Source of the DNA: Todiramphus chloris collaris
Taxonomy: Eukaryota > Chordata > Aves > Coraciiformes > Alcedinidae
DNA: 64,000 nt
Assembly (NCBI GenBank): GCA_025345505.1
Contig: JANVCC010000021.1
Location: 33,987,766-34,051,765, forward strand
Direction: 5' to 3'
The notes below the pieces were generated by a model. That model was not told where the DNA came from, made no database searches, and was given only the letters and a program-made list of their open reading frames with translations. Position 1 is the stretch's first letter, and each line of letters opens with the position of its first letter. A program made the translations under genes and the position numbers. Positions 1 to 12,500 of the stretch are shown piece after piece.

Positions 1-1554
1 AGTAGGTACACTATGCCTTCTCTTGTACCTTAATGAACTTGAATTTGCCTTGCTTTCCTAGTTTGAGGTCTAATCTGCCTTTTCATTACAGACTTTCATG
101 GCAGTCTCTTGGTTAAACCTGGTTACCATCATTAGACCTACACTGCTCTTGTTTGGGTGCTGTGGGTATGCACTTCTGTTGGAGGTGGTCGTTGTCCTGT
201 GCTCGCTTTCTGTCATCCCCAGCATACGTATCCTCACAGGGCAGTTCAACCCTGACATCTCCATTGCAGAAGGTCCTTAAGAACAAGCTAAAATACTTTC
301 ACAAAAATGACACAGATGTAGCCAAGTTCATTTTGGGGCAGGAAGGCAGGTTACATTAACCCTTTTAAAGCTTTCTAGTTTTGCATTTGTGATAATAATA
401 TGGGTCGTTCTTACAATAATTTCTACATATGTTTGATGTTTTTATTATTTACAAGTATTTCATGTGATTACGTATCAGGTTATTAAAGGATATATCTTTT
501 AAATTGTTATTATTAATGCAATGTCTACTATACATCTCAAAAAGTTAGCATTTGATTTCTCTTTTGTATTTTATACAGGTATCTATTGCCAGCTAAAGAA
601 TCAGATGCCCTTATGTTCCAAAAAATTATAAAATTTACTGTCAGGGAGAGGAAAGAGAAAGGATTAAAGAACAAATGTGTATGCCAGCCATCCAACAGTG
701 AAACTCCCTGAGGAGTTAACATTACACAAGATATCCCTATCCTAACAAGTTGCTTTATGTTCACGCTTTGTAGAAGAAGGTATCAGAGAGATAAAGGAAT
801 ATATTTCTCTCCTTTTTTTTTTTTGCAGCTTTTTAAAATACAAAGTCATCACATCCTATTGCTACACTGAATTGATCTAAGATAAAACAAGGATTTGCTA
901 ACGTTATGTGGGGAAAAAAAAAAAAAAGAATCTTTTTTATATTGTGACTCCAAGCATTCCTAGATGGTCAAGGTAACAGGCAATTATGGTAAGGCTTAGA
1001 TTTAAAGGAGTTTTAAAAACAACTCAGAACTTGGGAGTCATGTGATTGCCCTGATGTTTCCACCATGCTAAGTTTATTTGCTCAGTCACTACAAAGTATT
1101 AAAAGCATAAGCAGAGAGAGAAAACATTTTCATTCTTTTATCCTGTTTTCTAGTGTAACCCAGATACTCTTTCACATTGTCTGGTTTCTTATAAAAGCTC
1201 GATGGATCTTTGTTGACTGTAATTATACACTGAGTGCTAGCAGAAACTAAGTCAGACTTAGAAGCAATATTTAAAACCAGCACTGAGGTTTTTTTGTAAT
1301 AGTGACTTTACCTTATGAATGTGCAACTGAAGAACACCTAAGTTACTTTCCTAAAACTTGTAAGTAGACTGAAAATTCCATTTCTGTATTGGTAGATGGA
1401 TATTTGTATGCAATTGCTACTGTAGACCCTTCATGGATCTATCTGACAGTAACTTTCTTCCCTTTGATTACATACTTCATTTGTGAGAAAAGTATTTTCT
1501 TTCTCCCCCATTTCCTATATTTGAAGCATATTTTTTAGCACCATTTTTAGTATC
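1..1554. other. Non-coding unique sequence
   Basis: I recognise no gene or repeat family here. About 90-350 is slightly richer in G+C and has overlapping short ORFs on both strands (60-68 codons), but these have no recognisable domain and no codon-like pattern. The rest is AT-rich with short A and T runs (about 818-831 and 912-925). Most likely intergenic or intronic. Confidence 0.6.
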
Positions 1555-1825
1555 TCCTAGGATGGAGAATCATAACATTTCTGGGCAACCTGTTTCTTTG
1601 CTGCAATGGTGAAAAAAATAATAATTTTGTAGTTAATCTGATTTTCCCTTGTTATAGCCTGTATCCATTCCCTCTCATTCTATCCCTATATACCTCTGAG
1701 AAAAGTCTGGCTCCATCTTCTGTGTAATATACTGTTAGGTACTTGAATGAAGCAGCAAGATCTCCCTTTAGTTAGCTCCTACTAAGACTAAACCCAGTTT
1801 GCTCATCTTCTCTTCACATGGTGTA
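1555..1825 (-). mobile_element. Ancient CR1 LINE fragment, 3' part (minus)
   Basis: Read on the minus strand this is a degraded CR1 end. The plus strand holds the CR1 blocks 'tctgggcaacctg', a run resembling 'cattccctctcattctatccc', and 'gctcatcttctcttcacatgg', in the order expected for the 3' untranslated region followed by the end of ORF2. The octamer tail is not visible. Divergence is high, so this is an old insertion. The next part of the same CR1 appears at 3035, so I take the two as one element split by the block between them. Confidence 0.6.
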
Positions 1826-3034
1826 GTAAGATGTTGCAGACAGGACAGTGGAAACAAGAGCAGGATGTTGAGAGCCTTGGTACGGCCTGTGGACCAACAA
1901 GTGCCAGGAGAACAATATCTGAAACTGTGAGAAAGGTGCATTTCGATATAACCATAGGCTGACCTGATTATTGGCCAGAGCAGACAACTCAAGGAAAGTT
2001 AGGAGCAGCCATCTCCACTGCCACTACCTGCCCCTGCCCAAGGCCCTCCTGCTTAGCTGCTGGAGCCCATACCAGTGCCCCAGGGACACAGGGTTTGTGC
2101 TCAGTCTGAAGGACATGGTTGACACTTTCCCTTTTGCAGGTTCAACCAGCAGCAAAGCTGAGCACGTATCCCAGGTGCACAGAGGTTGTTGATGTGACTG
2201 GTCATACAGACAGTTGCAGACAAGGTGCGTCCTCCAGCAGCCCCACATTTAGGATTCATACCAGACAGACAGCCACATACTGTCCTACTCTTGGGCTGAC
2301 TGAGGTAGAAGGTCACTAGTGCAGCACACTCACCACACTCTCCACAAGAACACACACATTCATGGATCCCTGAGCCCCCACCCAGCCCCCCTGCTTGGAT
2401 CCTGGCCCCCCTTACCTTCCCCATGGGTCCCAGACATACTGTCTGGTCCAGCTGGGTGCTCACTGCAATCATGCAGCACTTGCACACTCATCCCACAGGC
2501 ACGCCACACTCATGGGTCCACCCCAAATACTAGCACAGACCCTCCAGCCTCCTGAAAGCCCTGCCTGGACCCAAGATGATCAGATGCATGGCTCTGGCAA
2601 ATAAGCATACTGACCAGCCCTGTTTTACATGTGACTGGCCCCTTTCATAAGTATTCTGTCTGTTTCCCCATTTTGTTCCTCCCTGCTCCCTCTTCCTCTT
2701 TCTCCTTTATCATTTGTCCCTCATGTTTGGTATGTTCTTGTTTGTGGCCTCCTCCTCGTCCCCTTGACCTGTTCCTTAGAGTAACAGACAGCATGCTTTT
2801 ATATTTTTATCTACCTTTGCAGTATCTAGCTGTAAAGACCTACAGCACTAGAAACTGAGAGAATACTGCTAAGCAGATGTTCAAACCACACAATGCCATG
2901 CTACTGGATCAACTATGATGGTTCTCGATGATGTGTGTGCATGAGTTAGGGGAGAAGCTTTTCTCTGACAGCCTTTTGCTTTCTCTGCTTGATAAATTTA
3001 ACTCATCAGTGTCACTTTTCACCTCAGTGATATG
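1826..3034. other. Unidentified 1.2-kb block inside the ancient CR1
   Basis: This separates two consecutive parts of one minus-strand CR1. About 1970-2620 is much richer in C and G than its surroundings and contains many CACAC, CCCAC and CAGCC motifs on the plus strand. Several short overlapping ORFs (up to 128 codons, minus, 2101-2487) look like by-products of composition: cysteine- and glycine-rich, with no domain I know. From about 2640 to 3034 it becomes pyrimidine-rich, then ordinary. I could not find terminal repeats or a TSD by eye. It could be an LTR-element fragment, another transposon, or two adjacent insertions. Confidence 0.45.
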
Positions 3035-3725
3035 TTCTGTGCTCCATCACCCCAATCACCCTTGATAGCTCTCCACTTGACTCAATTCCAGTATGTCAAA
3101 ATCTTCATTGTGTTGCATACCCAAGAGTGCAGAGGTCAGTGTTCCAGCTGCCAACAGGTGGTAGCTGACTTCAGTTTTGCTAATACAGTCTGGCAGGTGA
3201 TTAACTTTCCTTCTGTGTTGCAAGGGCCTATTGATGACTCATGTTTAGCTTCTTTTCTTGCACATACCTATGTCTTTTCCAGCAGTCTACTTTCTAATAA
3301 TCAGGAGGATAGTCTGCATGGTTGCACTGGAGTTATTCTATCCAGATGCAAAGACTTCACATTTTCCTTTGTTGGATTTAATGAAATCCTTCCAGTCTTT
3401 TGAGGTGCCTCTGGGTAACAGCTCTCCATATCATAACAGCTGCTCCCTGCAACTGGTTATTTTTTGTGAACTTGTTGAGGCTTTCTGTCCCATCTTCCAG
3501 GACTTTAATTAAATAGTCAACAGAGCTTGTTTTCTCTTCTTAGAAGACTATTGAGTAGGACAGACATGATTTGGCCTTGCTACTTCTTTATTAGCTGTTT
3601 GTAATCACTTTATTGTCCTTCTTGTAACTAGACGTGGTTTACAGAGGGACCCGGTAGACTGATGGACCTCTAGTTCCATCTTCTTATCCTTCTTAAAGAG
3701 TGGATATTTGTCTTTTTAAATACTT
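3035..3725 (-). mobile_element. Ancient CR1 LINE fragment, RT part (minus)
   Basis: The plus strand follows the reverse complement of CR1 ORF2 piece by piece. About 3040-3130 matches the 'gctccatc...ctctcca...cagtatgtcaa' stretch for the C-terminal part. About 3360-3530 matches the 'catgagg...ggatggca...aacttgctgag...ccatcttccag' stretch upstream of the RT active site. About 3640-3725 matches the region for the GNYRPVSL-like motif. The frame is destroyed by many indels; the open stretch 3032-3403 on the plus strand is antisense and not a gene. It continues the fragment ending at 1825. Confidence 0.6.
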
Positions 3726-5009
3726 GTCTGTTCTTATGTACAATAATGTCAAGGGAAGCTACTGCAGTTGCAGTGAACAGCTATGGGATAATTTCTATAT
3801 AGTATCTTGCCCACAATAATGAACGTGATTTATAGGAACAAAAATAATTCAGCTTATCTAAGATTGTGTAGTTCACCATTTAGCTTTTCATTTATGACAA
3901 CTGCAACAACTTTAGAAGATTTGTAGTCATCTCTCATCATTAGCAGGCAGAATACTATGTGTCTGCATTAGCCACATGACTTCTGCACTACACATGGGGA
4001 GGGAGCTCTGTCCACAGGTCTTCTTTTGGGATAACAGTTGCAGCCCTTTTTAACTCCACATGATCAGTAATCAACATTGTCTGCTCACACTACCATCAGC
4101 AAGAGCATAACAACCTTCAGATTGTTCCAGAGTGCTATCATACTCCGGACAGAACAAAATTGCAGTAAACCACAATCAGCAAAAGCAGTGGTCAGAATTA
4201 ATTTTCATTTATATTGATGAAGATCCCAAACTAGCTGAGCTTAGTTAAAATGTTAGGAGCTGACACAGACATGAGATCACAGACGGCAACAGAATTTGTC
4301 AGTTTGAACCCTGAAGTATAATTCTTTGAGTTTATGTTGGCATATCTGAAATATCATTGACCTTTGCCAGTCTAGCTGATCTTGGCAGTGTCTGTCTGGT
4401 GATTCATACAGCACTGTGTTTAATTATAATTATGGAGTTCTAGGATAGTATGAAATGATTCTGTCTCTCAAAAAAAAAAAAAAAAAAAAAAAGGGAGTCA
4501 AGTAAAATACACATAGATCTCAAATCTAAGAAATAAAAAGTAAAGAGAAATAATTCCATTTTAAGGATTATTGTGAGCAGGACCCCATATTAGATTTACA
4601 TTGCAAATCACATTAGGAGAGCAAATAATTCAGAACAAATACATAAAATTAATGAAGTCCAGCACTCATTCATCCTATTAGAAAGAAGTGGTTTAGTAAG
4701 CACATTAAGGTTTTCTGTTTCTTTTAAATCTTTGTCAAAATTTAACATTCATTTCTACATGCAATATAAAGCCCCAGTATTTGTCGGTGTACATATGTCC
4801 ATGTGTTTGTGTGTCTGCCTGATTATGAAAAGTAATTGAGAGTTCTCATTATTTTGGAGCCTGAATATAATGCCTCCAGGACATTCTCCTTCATAAAAGT
4901 TTCAGCAATTTTTCATTATTATTATTCTTATTATTATTTTAAAAGCTAGGTGAGAGTAAAATGGTATTTTTTGAATATGCAACATTCAGAAGTCGGGACT
5001 GATAATATT
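3726..5009. other. Non-coding unique sequence with A23 run
   Basis: No gene or known repeat recognised. It contains an uninterrupted run of 23 A at 4470-4492 and AT-rich sequence on both sides. The last five bases (5005-5009, atatt) are the left target-site duplication of the following LTR. Confidence 0.6.
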
Positions 5010-5822
5010 TGTCACAGTTTAGGGTCAGGGCAGCCCCTTAGACCTATAACAGACTCTCTCTGTTAACCCCCCTCCCTCCCCAAAGGGGAGGAGAAAGGAA
5101 ATAAGGGAGAGAGACTTAGTGATTAGAAAAGGAAACTAGAACAGCTTTCATGAAAAGGAAATTAATAATTATTAAAAAAAATGGAATATATACAAATCTA
5201 TACAAAACCAGTATCGAACCCAACCCCCCTGATGGTAATTCCATCACTGTCACCACTGATGCTGTGGAGCAGGCACTGGGGCAGTCCCAGACTGGGCCCC
5301 GCAGCAGCCGGGAGCTGTGTTCAGGAGCTGGATTCTGGTACCAGGCTCAGGAACACACAGACTGGGATCGAAGGCAGAATGGACAGAGGCCTCCTTGGGC
5401 GCTCTGAGGAAGGAACCGAAAGAGGACCCAAGCCAAGCCAAGTCAAACTGGCAAGGCAGTCCAAGAGGGGAGAAGAGCCCAGAGACCCTTCGGGTCCCTC
5501 AGCTCTAGACCAAATATGGCGTATATGGGATGGAATACTTCGTTGGTCAGTTTAGAGTCACCCGTCCTGTCCGATCCTCCCTGAAGGTGCAGCCTTTCAC
5601 TTTCTGCACCCCCCAATGTGGTACACAAGATCCAGCAGTGGCCTCGGTCTGTATACCAATCCTTGGTAGTAACTCTAAACATGAGGTGTTATCACTGCTA
5701 GAAGCAGACACTGTCTGTGAGAACAGGCTGCTAACTTCAGAAAGTGCAGTTAATTAGAAGAATTAAGCTGAAAAGTAAAATTACTGAACAGAATTAGCTC
5801 TGTTTTCACTCAAACCAGGACA
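5010..5822 (-). mobile_element. Solo ERV LTR, family 1 young subgroup (copy a)
   Basis: A complete 813-bp LTR with sense strand minus. On the plus strand it begins tgtcacag and ends ccaggaca, giving TGTC...GACA inverted ends. It is flanked by a perfect 5-bp TSD, atatt, at 5005-5009 and 5823-5827. It aligns over its whole length with copy c (43247-44053) at high identity by eye. The TATA position seen as TATAAAG in older copies reads TCTAGAG here (about 5503-5509), and the ATTAAA poly(A) signal of older copies reads ATGAAA (plus strand 5146-5151). No internal retroviral sequence adjoins it, so it is a solo LTR. The 5-bp TSD suggests an ERVL-like or class I lineage. The open frames in it are incidental. 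Confidence 0.88.
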
Positions 5823-6821
5823 ATATTTCTAGTGGTATTACTGATTTCCAGGTGAATCCAACACCAAGCTGTTAATGCAGACAATGATTCTGTCATCTGT
5901 ATCAAAGTAGGGCATAAACTTTGTGATTCAATTCTATGTTAGGCTTTAGTTTACTCCTGTCAAGCTTTATGTATTGGCAAAGCAGGCAAGCAAGCAGAAC
6001 TTGTATAAAGAAGTCCAATAATTTGGAGTATCCTAGAGACTATCCTGTGCAGAAAAGAGAAAATTTAAAAATAAGAGAGGTAAAGAAGGCTGCTATACCT
6101 TTGACCAGGGGTCCAGGACCTACAGCGTCCCTGGGTGGAGTGTAAGGTGCCTTTTCCTCTGGGCTTTCCTGTATTGTCCATAAGAAAAGCTGGATATCTT
6201 GTCTGCAGCTGACATCACAGTCAGAAATATTTCTGCCAGCATGGTGAACATCATCAAGAACCTCATCTTGACCATGAATTAAAGTCAAATCCAGAATCCT
6301 AAAAAAAAAAAAAAAACTAAAAAAAAAAAAAAAAAAAAAAAAAGGAATTTTAGTTTGTTTTTTTTTTTTAGTTTGTTGTTTTTTTTTTAGTTTTCCAAGT
6401 TAATTTCTTGCATCTGTGTCTCACTAATTAAAATAAATAAATAGTTAAAATAAATAATAATAATAAAAAACCAGAAACCACAGATCTACACCTTTCAGCC
6501 CAGAAAAAAAAGGGTCTCAGTCTGTTGTTCCATGTGCTACCTTAGCAAGGATTACTTTGCAATCAATGGAAATAAAATAAACATCTCTAGAAAAAAATTC
6601 ATTTTGTTGTAAGAGACACCTACTATAAATTACACATGGAGATATTTATCCCTCTCCTTTGGTCACAATGAGAACTTAGGTGGGAGCTAGTAGAGATCTA
6701 AATTCAAATTAAATTTCTGTGTGCCTTATTATATACCAGTAAGTTTAAAAGGTTCTTTTCCATGAAAATCAACTAACTTTAAAGTCCAATCAAGGAATAA
6801 AATGCATCTACTCATTGGTAC
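5823..6821. other. Spacer between two head-to-head LTRs
   Basis: No gene is recognised in the 1.0 kb between two family-1 LTRs whose 5' ends face each other. It contains the A-rich/T-rich inverted block at 6301-6391 and simple AT-rich stretches at about 6430-6470. The short ORFs at 5936-6145 (plus) and 6040-6288 (minus) overlap on opposite strands and have no known domain. Confidence 0.55.
6301..6391. repeat. A-rich then T-rich low-complexity block
   Basis: A17 is followed by CT and a long A run (to about 6343). After a short break come two T runs separated by AGTTTG and AGTTTGTTG. The A half and the T half are partly complementary, including the CTAAAA/TTTTAG interruptions, so single strands could fold back on themselves. 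It may be two retroelement A-tails meeting, but I see no element body attached. Confidence 0.7.
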
Positions 6822-7539
6822 TGCCCTAATTTGACTTAGAAGAGAGCTAATTCTGTTCAGTGATTTTTCTTTTCATCTCGGTCTCTTCTAACTAACTGTA
6901 CTGTCTGAAGTTAACAGCAGATTTCTGCAGGCAGTGTCTGCTTCCAGCAGTGATAATGCTCGATGTTTAGAGTTAATACCAAGGATTGGTGTGCAGACCA
7001 AGGTCACTGCTGGCTCTTGTGTAGTACAGAATGCAAAAGGCCATGCTGTGGGGAGGAGTAGACAGAACAAGTGACCCTGAAGTGGCCAACAAGATGTTCC
7101 ATCCCATATATGTCATATTCAGTATAAAGCTGAGGGATCACAAGGGTCAAGCTCTCTTCTTCAATGACTGGCATCTGTGGAGGACTCTGTTCTGCCTTTG
7201 ATTCTGATCTGTGAATTCTTGAATTCAGTTCCAGAATTCATCTTCTGAATCCAGTTCCCTTCTGCCACAGAGTCCAGTCTGGTATTTCCCCAGTGCTTGC
7301 TCCACAACATCAATGGTGACAATGATGTAATTGCCATCAGGGGGGTTGAGTTTAATACTGGTTTTGTATATATTCCATTATTATTATTTTAATTTTCATT
7401 AAAGCTGTTCCAGTTTCCTTTTCTAATCACTAAGTCTCTCTCCCTTATTCCCTTTTTCTTCCCCTTTGGGAAGGGAGAGGGGTTAACAGAGAGTGTCTGT
7501 TATTGATCTAGCGGACTGCCCTGGCCCTAAATCTTGGCA
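6822..7539 (+). mobile_element. Solo ERV LTR, family 1 older subgroup (copy b)
   Basis: A complete 718-bp LTR in plus orientation, beginning tgccctaa and ending cttggca. It has a perfect 5-bp TSD, ggtac, at 6817-6821 and 7540-7544. It shares the family-1 plan with copies d and e: a U3 block, a TATAAA box at 7123-7128, an ATTAAA poly(A) signal at 7398-7403, and the terminal 'ccctaaatctt' block. It lacks some of the central sequence present in copies a and c. No internal viral sequence is attached. It is more diverged from the family ends (tgccct instead of tgtcct), so probably older than copy a. Confidence 0.87.
7123..7128 (+). promoter_or_regulatory. TATA box of LTR copy b
   Basis: TATAAA lies in the middle of the LTR, upstream of the ATTAAA poly(A) signal at 7398-7403. 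The same box is present in copies d (45060-45065) and e (48217-48222), while copies a and c have TCTAGA at this place. It is inferred from position and alignment between copies; activity is unknown. Confidence 0.65.
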
Positions 7540-9516
7540 GGTACTTAATCACACTTGTCAGGTCTAATAAATTAAACACATCCAGGACCATTTTGTGACA
7601 TGGAAGCCAGCTGCTGCAGGAAGGTTTGTGCCTGTACTACTGAACTTTGTTGCTCTCCAAATGAGCATAACCACAACCACCCAACAGGAACTGGACTCTC
7701 ACCTGTGTGGTGGTGCAGACTGCCAGTCAGTCCAAGTCAGTGTGCCTGGGATGGTTCCCACGAGTTAGCTAGATAAATAGTCACACAGCCCAGAAACACT
7801 TTGTGGCACTGCCATATTTTATGATATGATTAGCACCTTTTTGTCTGTCAATGTGTTTTACTAACGGTGTATAAAATACAAAAATACTGCTACATTAACA
7901 GATTATGGTACTGATGGACATTATTGTGGTTTTCATCCATGAAACAGTTATGTTCACTTTAAGTAAAATGGACAGTATGAAGAGAAATGAATATCTGTTA
8001 GCAAGAACAGCAACAAACAAGTGGTTTCTTAGTGTACACTTCAGTGATTTTCAGATGCTTAAAAGGATTACTGAAGCACTGTGCAGATATATTAATAGAG
8101 TACTTCAGAGTTTTACAAAATGCTAATACCTTATACCTTTTCATCCTCTAATCCAGGATTTTAGAGAAAGAAAACAAAATTTCAAAATGGATCTTTTTGT
8201 TCATACACTACATATGAATTGTATGTGCTAGGGTGACCTTAAATTAGCATTTTAAAGCCCATTTTAGTGCCAGGCAGAGCTAAATTTAGGGGCAGCACAT
8301 AGGAAAATGCTGTTTTCTTGCCAAGGAAAAGGGTCTTCTGGGTAAAAGAGAACAGTGAAAACGTGAAGTAAAAGTGGTCAATATAAGGCTCTGATTACAG
8401 TCCCCTTGAATTGTGCCTGCTACTTGAAAACTACAAATTGGTTTTAGAATGTACAAGAAACCCATCACTTTGCAACCTTGTATTTTAGTCACTGCATCCC
8501 AAATATATCTTAAAGAAATTAAATGAACATCATAACATTGAAACAGTGAATAAAACTTAAGATTTTATTTTTTTTTCAACCAAACTAGTGTTATACTCAA
8601 GTGAATATATATATATTGTTTCCTTTCAATATGAATCAAAGACACATTTCTAACTGATGTACTTTTGTGACTTTTCAATGAAAAATTACATTTGAGCAGC
8701 TTTGCTTTATCAAATTTAAGTATCTTAGGAAAGACCCCCAGATACCTTATTGTGGAAGAACTAGAAAAAAACACTAAAGAAGCCACCACTGAGCTCTGTG
8801 TTATGACCACTTTGTGCTGCAGCACTTTGGGCCAAACTGGCAAAAGGAAGAGCAGCTAATTCTGCAAATGTAACTGTCAGAGGATTTGCTTATGAAATTC
8901 AATTACAAACAACAGAACTGGCTCTTTAGTATTTTCATACTTAAAGGGTAATAGTTTAAATGTCAGATATATTCAGTAAACACTCTTTGCTCCATATTTT
9001 AGTAATTAGACATAAGGCCAAATTATTCTTCAAGTACTGATAGTATTACAGAATGTAGGTCAAAGCTAATTTGTAAAACATACACATTTTGGGAGGAGAC
9101 AGAATGTGTTATCAGCTACTTTACAGTCTTTATATGACTGTACTAGGTCTGTGTACTAAGTGCCTCAAAATTTAGTGAGCAAAAAGCACTTTTATAGTTT
9201 AATCTATCCCATTTGTTTCATCTTCAGTCCACTGTTCTCCTTTGTTCTCATGTTTTTAATTTTTTCCCTATCTAACAGCAAGTTCCCTTAGTCTCATATA
9301 AGTTATTGAGATATTCAGCAAGTAGAAATATTTGGTTTTGGTTGCTCAAATACTCATCAGTAGTAACTAATGTCATAATAAGAAGGAGTTCAGTTAATCT
9401 ATTTGTGCATGTGTGTTTACGTTGTACTTTTTCCATTCCACACATATTTCATTGTCCCTAATAGGCAGGAATCACTTGAAAGAAGTTTCATAAACAAAGT
9501 ATTTGATTCAATATAG

Positions 9517-9551
<35 letters not shown>

Positions 9552-12500
9552 TAGAACTGTATTTCTACAAAAAGTAGTAGTTGGAAGCAAAAAAAAAAAA
9601 CCCCGAACAAATAAAAAAATGAAGTCACTTAGCAGCAGCCACTCCCTGACTTGCAATGAAATCGTATTGTCTTTACCCATTTAGATGTAAAATGGATTCC
9701 ACACCAAAATTACTAAGTATTTTCATAAATGAAACCAGAATGAAAGCCTAGGAAAATGTATCTGTGGTTGCTCTGTCAAGCTTCACAGGCTTCAGTGGGG
9801 GGGGGGGGAGCAGAATTAAAGCCTTTTGAGAATGCTAGTGTTGTAATTGGGCAATGAGATCAAACTGAAGCCAGTGCTGCTACTTCCTCACTGGTGCTGG
9901 CGCTAGAATTCGTATTTCATATTTGTATTTCATATGACATTGTATTTTTCTCCATAGACAGGTTATCTGTCTATCTAATCTTTCTCGCCTATCTATTTAT
10001 TATTCCGTAATACTATCAATACATCCTTTTCTAAGCACACACACATGTATACACATACCACATTTTTTTTAGGTCCTAGAGAACTGTTAGGTTTGTAAAG
10101 GTAAAAATCCCAAAGCAGAAGATTTAAGAAAACCCCAAAAGTCTTTAAGCATCCTACTCTTTTGCATAAGAATGAAGTTAAACTATAACAGCTGAAACAT
10201 AATAGTTATCTATATAAAAATAGATACCTATATAAATATACTTACATTGAAAAAAAGTAAGAAATGTCATTTTATTTCTTACTTTCAGGATAGTTCTAGA
10301 AGAGAGACAGATCCACACTCTGGACAGCAAATTAGTAAGGCTGATATGCAATTAACAGCAAAACCTGCATGAACTATGGCAACAAGGAGATTCTATTTTA
10401 TGAATAAGAATCAATTATTAAAAGAGAAATCTGTATAAGAATATTATAAAAGGTTCTCCGTGTACTCTTTTCATCAGACTTCAAAGGCACTTTTCTCAAA
10501 CACATTAAGAATATATTATAATACAAAGGTTGCATTTATGTTGTTATATTAGCTGCAAGAAGCAAGAGAACTGGAATATGCACACTGTAAAAAGAGTAGC
10601 TTTTGTTTCTTCTGAAGAGAAGTGACAATTTCAGCAACAGAAGTTTTCCATGGTCTTTTTAATTTCAAAAGTAAAAGAAGTATATCCTGTATTTTCTAGA
10701 AATACCTGAAATAAGACAAAGAAATCAATGTAATTTGAATCAAATAGAAGTGACTAAGCCAGTATGATTTTGATAAGGATAAAAGATTGGATAAAGAGAA
10801 TAGTACTGAGCAATGATAGGGACATTTCTGTGCAGTGCATGGGTAGAACTAATAATGGAATGCTGTGGTCAGTTCTAGTATCTGCAGTCAAAGAAGAAAG
10901 TCTTAGCTGCAGAAGACTCAAAGACAAAAAGAACTTTTCTTAACTTTAAAAGTACTCTGAATAGTTTGAAACACCATGTATTCAATCATTATAGTTTAAC
11001 CAAAAAAAGTTAAGGTATAATTTGATCACCATATATAAAGAATGAACAAGTCATAAAAGAAAACACTTTAAAAGTAGAAGGAGCAAAATTGCGTATATTG
11101 AGATGAACAGTCTATAGCAGAAAGAAACAGGTGGACTTTCTATTACTGACTTCCTTGGTCAAACTTGGAAATTTTTCTAAAAATACATTTTAAATACAAA
11201 TTAGCAAAAAGAAACTTTACATTTTTTATTGTAATAAAATATTTATTTTGTTGTTTTTCATACAAGACAGTTAGTTCTTAACAAGCCGGTACTCATCAGA
11301 AAATTAGAATATCTTTACAAAACTCTCATTCTTTTTTTCCTTCTTTTTTATTTTTTTTTCTCTGAAGAATGTATGGAAAAGGTCAGTGATCAATCCAATG
11401 TCATTTACTTGTCTGTAAAACAGATGAGGTGAGGTAGAACAAGAAATATTGTTGGTACATTATTTGTTAGGAACCTGATTTTGTGGTATAATCTTTCACG
11501 TATTTCTTTTCAAGTCTCTCTGAAGCATCTTCACTCTCTGACGTGATAATAGCAGCTTGGGGGTTTTGTTTGTTTGTGTTAAGAAATAAAGACAAGTCTA
11601 AACACTGGCTGGTTTCCAACTCATGCTGTATACATTCTCACTTTATACAGTTAAATAATTGTCTATAATGCAGCACAATTTTTAACATTTCCCAGCAGTT
11701 GCAACATAGTTTAAACACTTATTTGCCTGTCATCATGTTGATTGACTATTTACATATACATAAATCAATTTCAGAGTTGGAGATTGTATACTGTATGTGT
11801 GGAAATACTGTGGAGGCATAACTGAACAATGACCAACGAATGAAAAGAGGTTTAAAATATGTATCAAAAATTAGGAGGGAGGGAGGGGAAGGAACCTAAC
11901 AACAGCTCTTACAACTTTCCATAAAGGTGGTTTGATAATGTATTTCAAAAGTAGATTTAATTAAAAAGCTACTAAGACTTTAAACACAAGTTTTTGTATT
12001 CTGTGCTGTTTTCCCAAAACAGGGTCCATCACCCTGTATGCAACTGCCAGTCACACATACAAGGTGGATGTATTTTCTCTATATTCATGAAAGCATAGTC
12101 ATGGGTACTGGGTCAAAACTACCACACCCAACAGTTGAAAACATCAGTTATTTATACACAAAATCTTACTCATATTCCTCTTTCTAATATATATGTATTG
12201 TTATTTAACTATATGATTGGTCAAAATATCCTTGCTTGCTATGTAAATTATGAAACACGGTCTATCTATTTTCTCAACAACTTATTTCCTTGTTCTTTTT
12301 TAGGAGGTGGTATAATTGGGGTCATTGGTCTGTGAGTTGGTGGTCACGATCTCCCCTTGCTGGAATTGCCCTTCTCAGGCTTTCATTTAGATTTGGCAGT
12401 CTTCAACAGTCCTTCATGACTAGTTGGTTGGCCAACTGATTATTCTATAGCCTTTGTTCTAGACAGAGATATCCTCTTATTAATGATTAGGTCCTGTTTC

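Noticed and set aside
2101-2487. 128-codon minus-strand cysteine- and glycine-rich ORF
   Set aside because: It lies in the C-rich block, overlaps several other ORFs on both strands, and has no domain. Composition explains the open frame.
4470-4492. A23 run considered as the tail of a processed pseudogene or SINE
   Set aside because: No gene-like or SINE-like sequence precedes it on either strand.
5150-5555. ORFs of 85 and 124 codons in LTR copy a, with similar ORFs in copy c (43388-43788)
   Set aside because: They run antisense to the LTR and are shared only because the LTRs are homologous. They lie in different frames with indels between copies, and nothing suggests translation.
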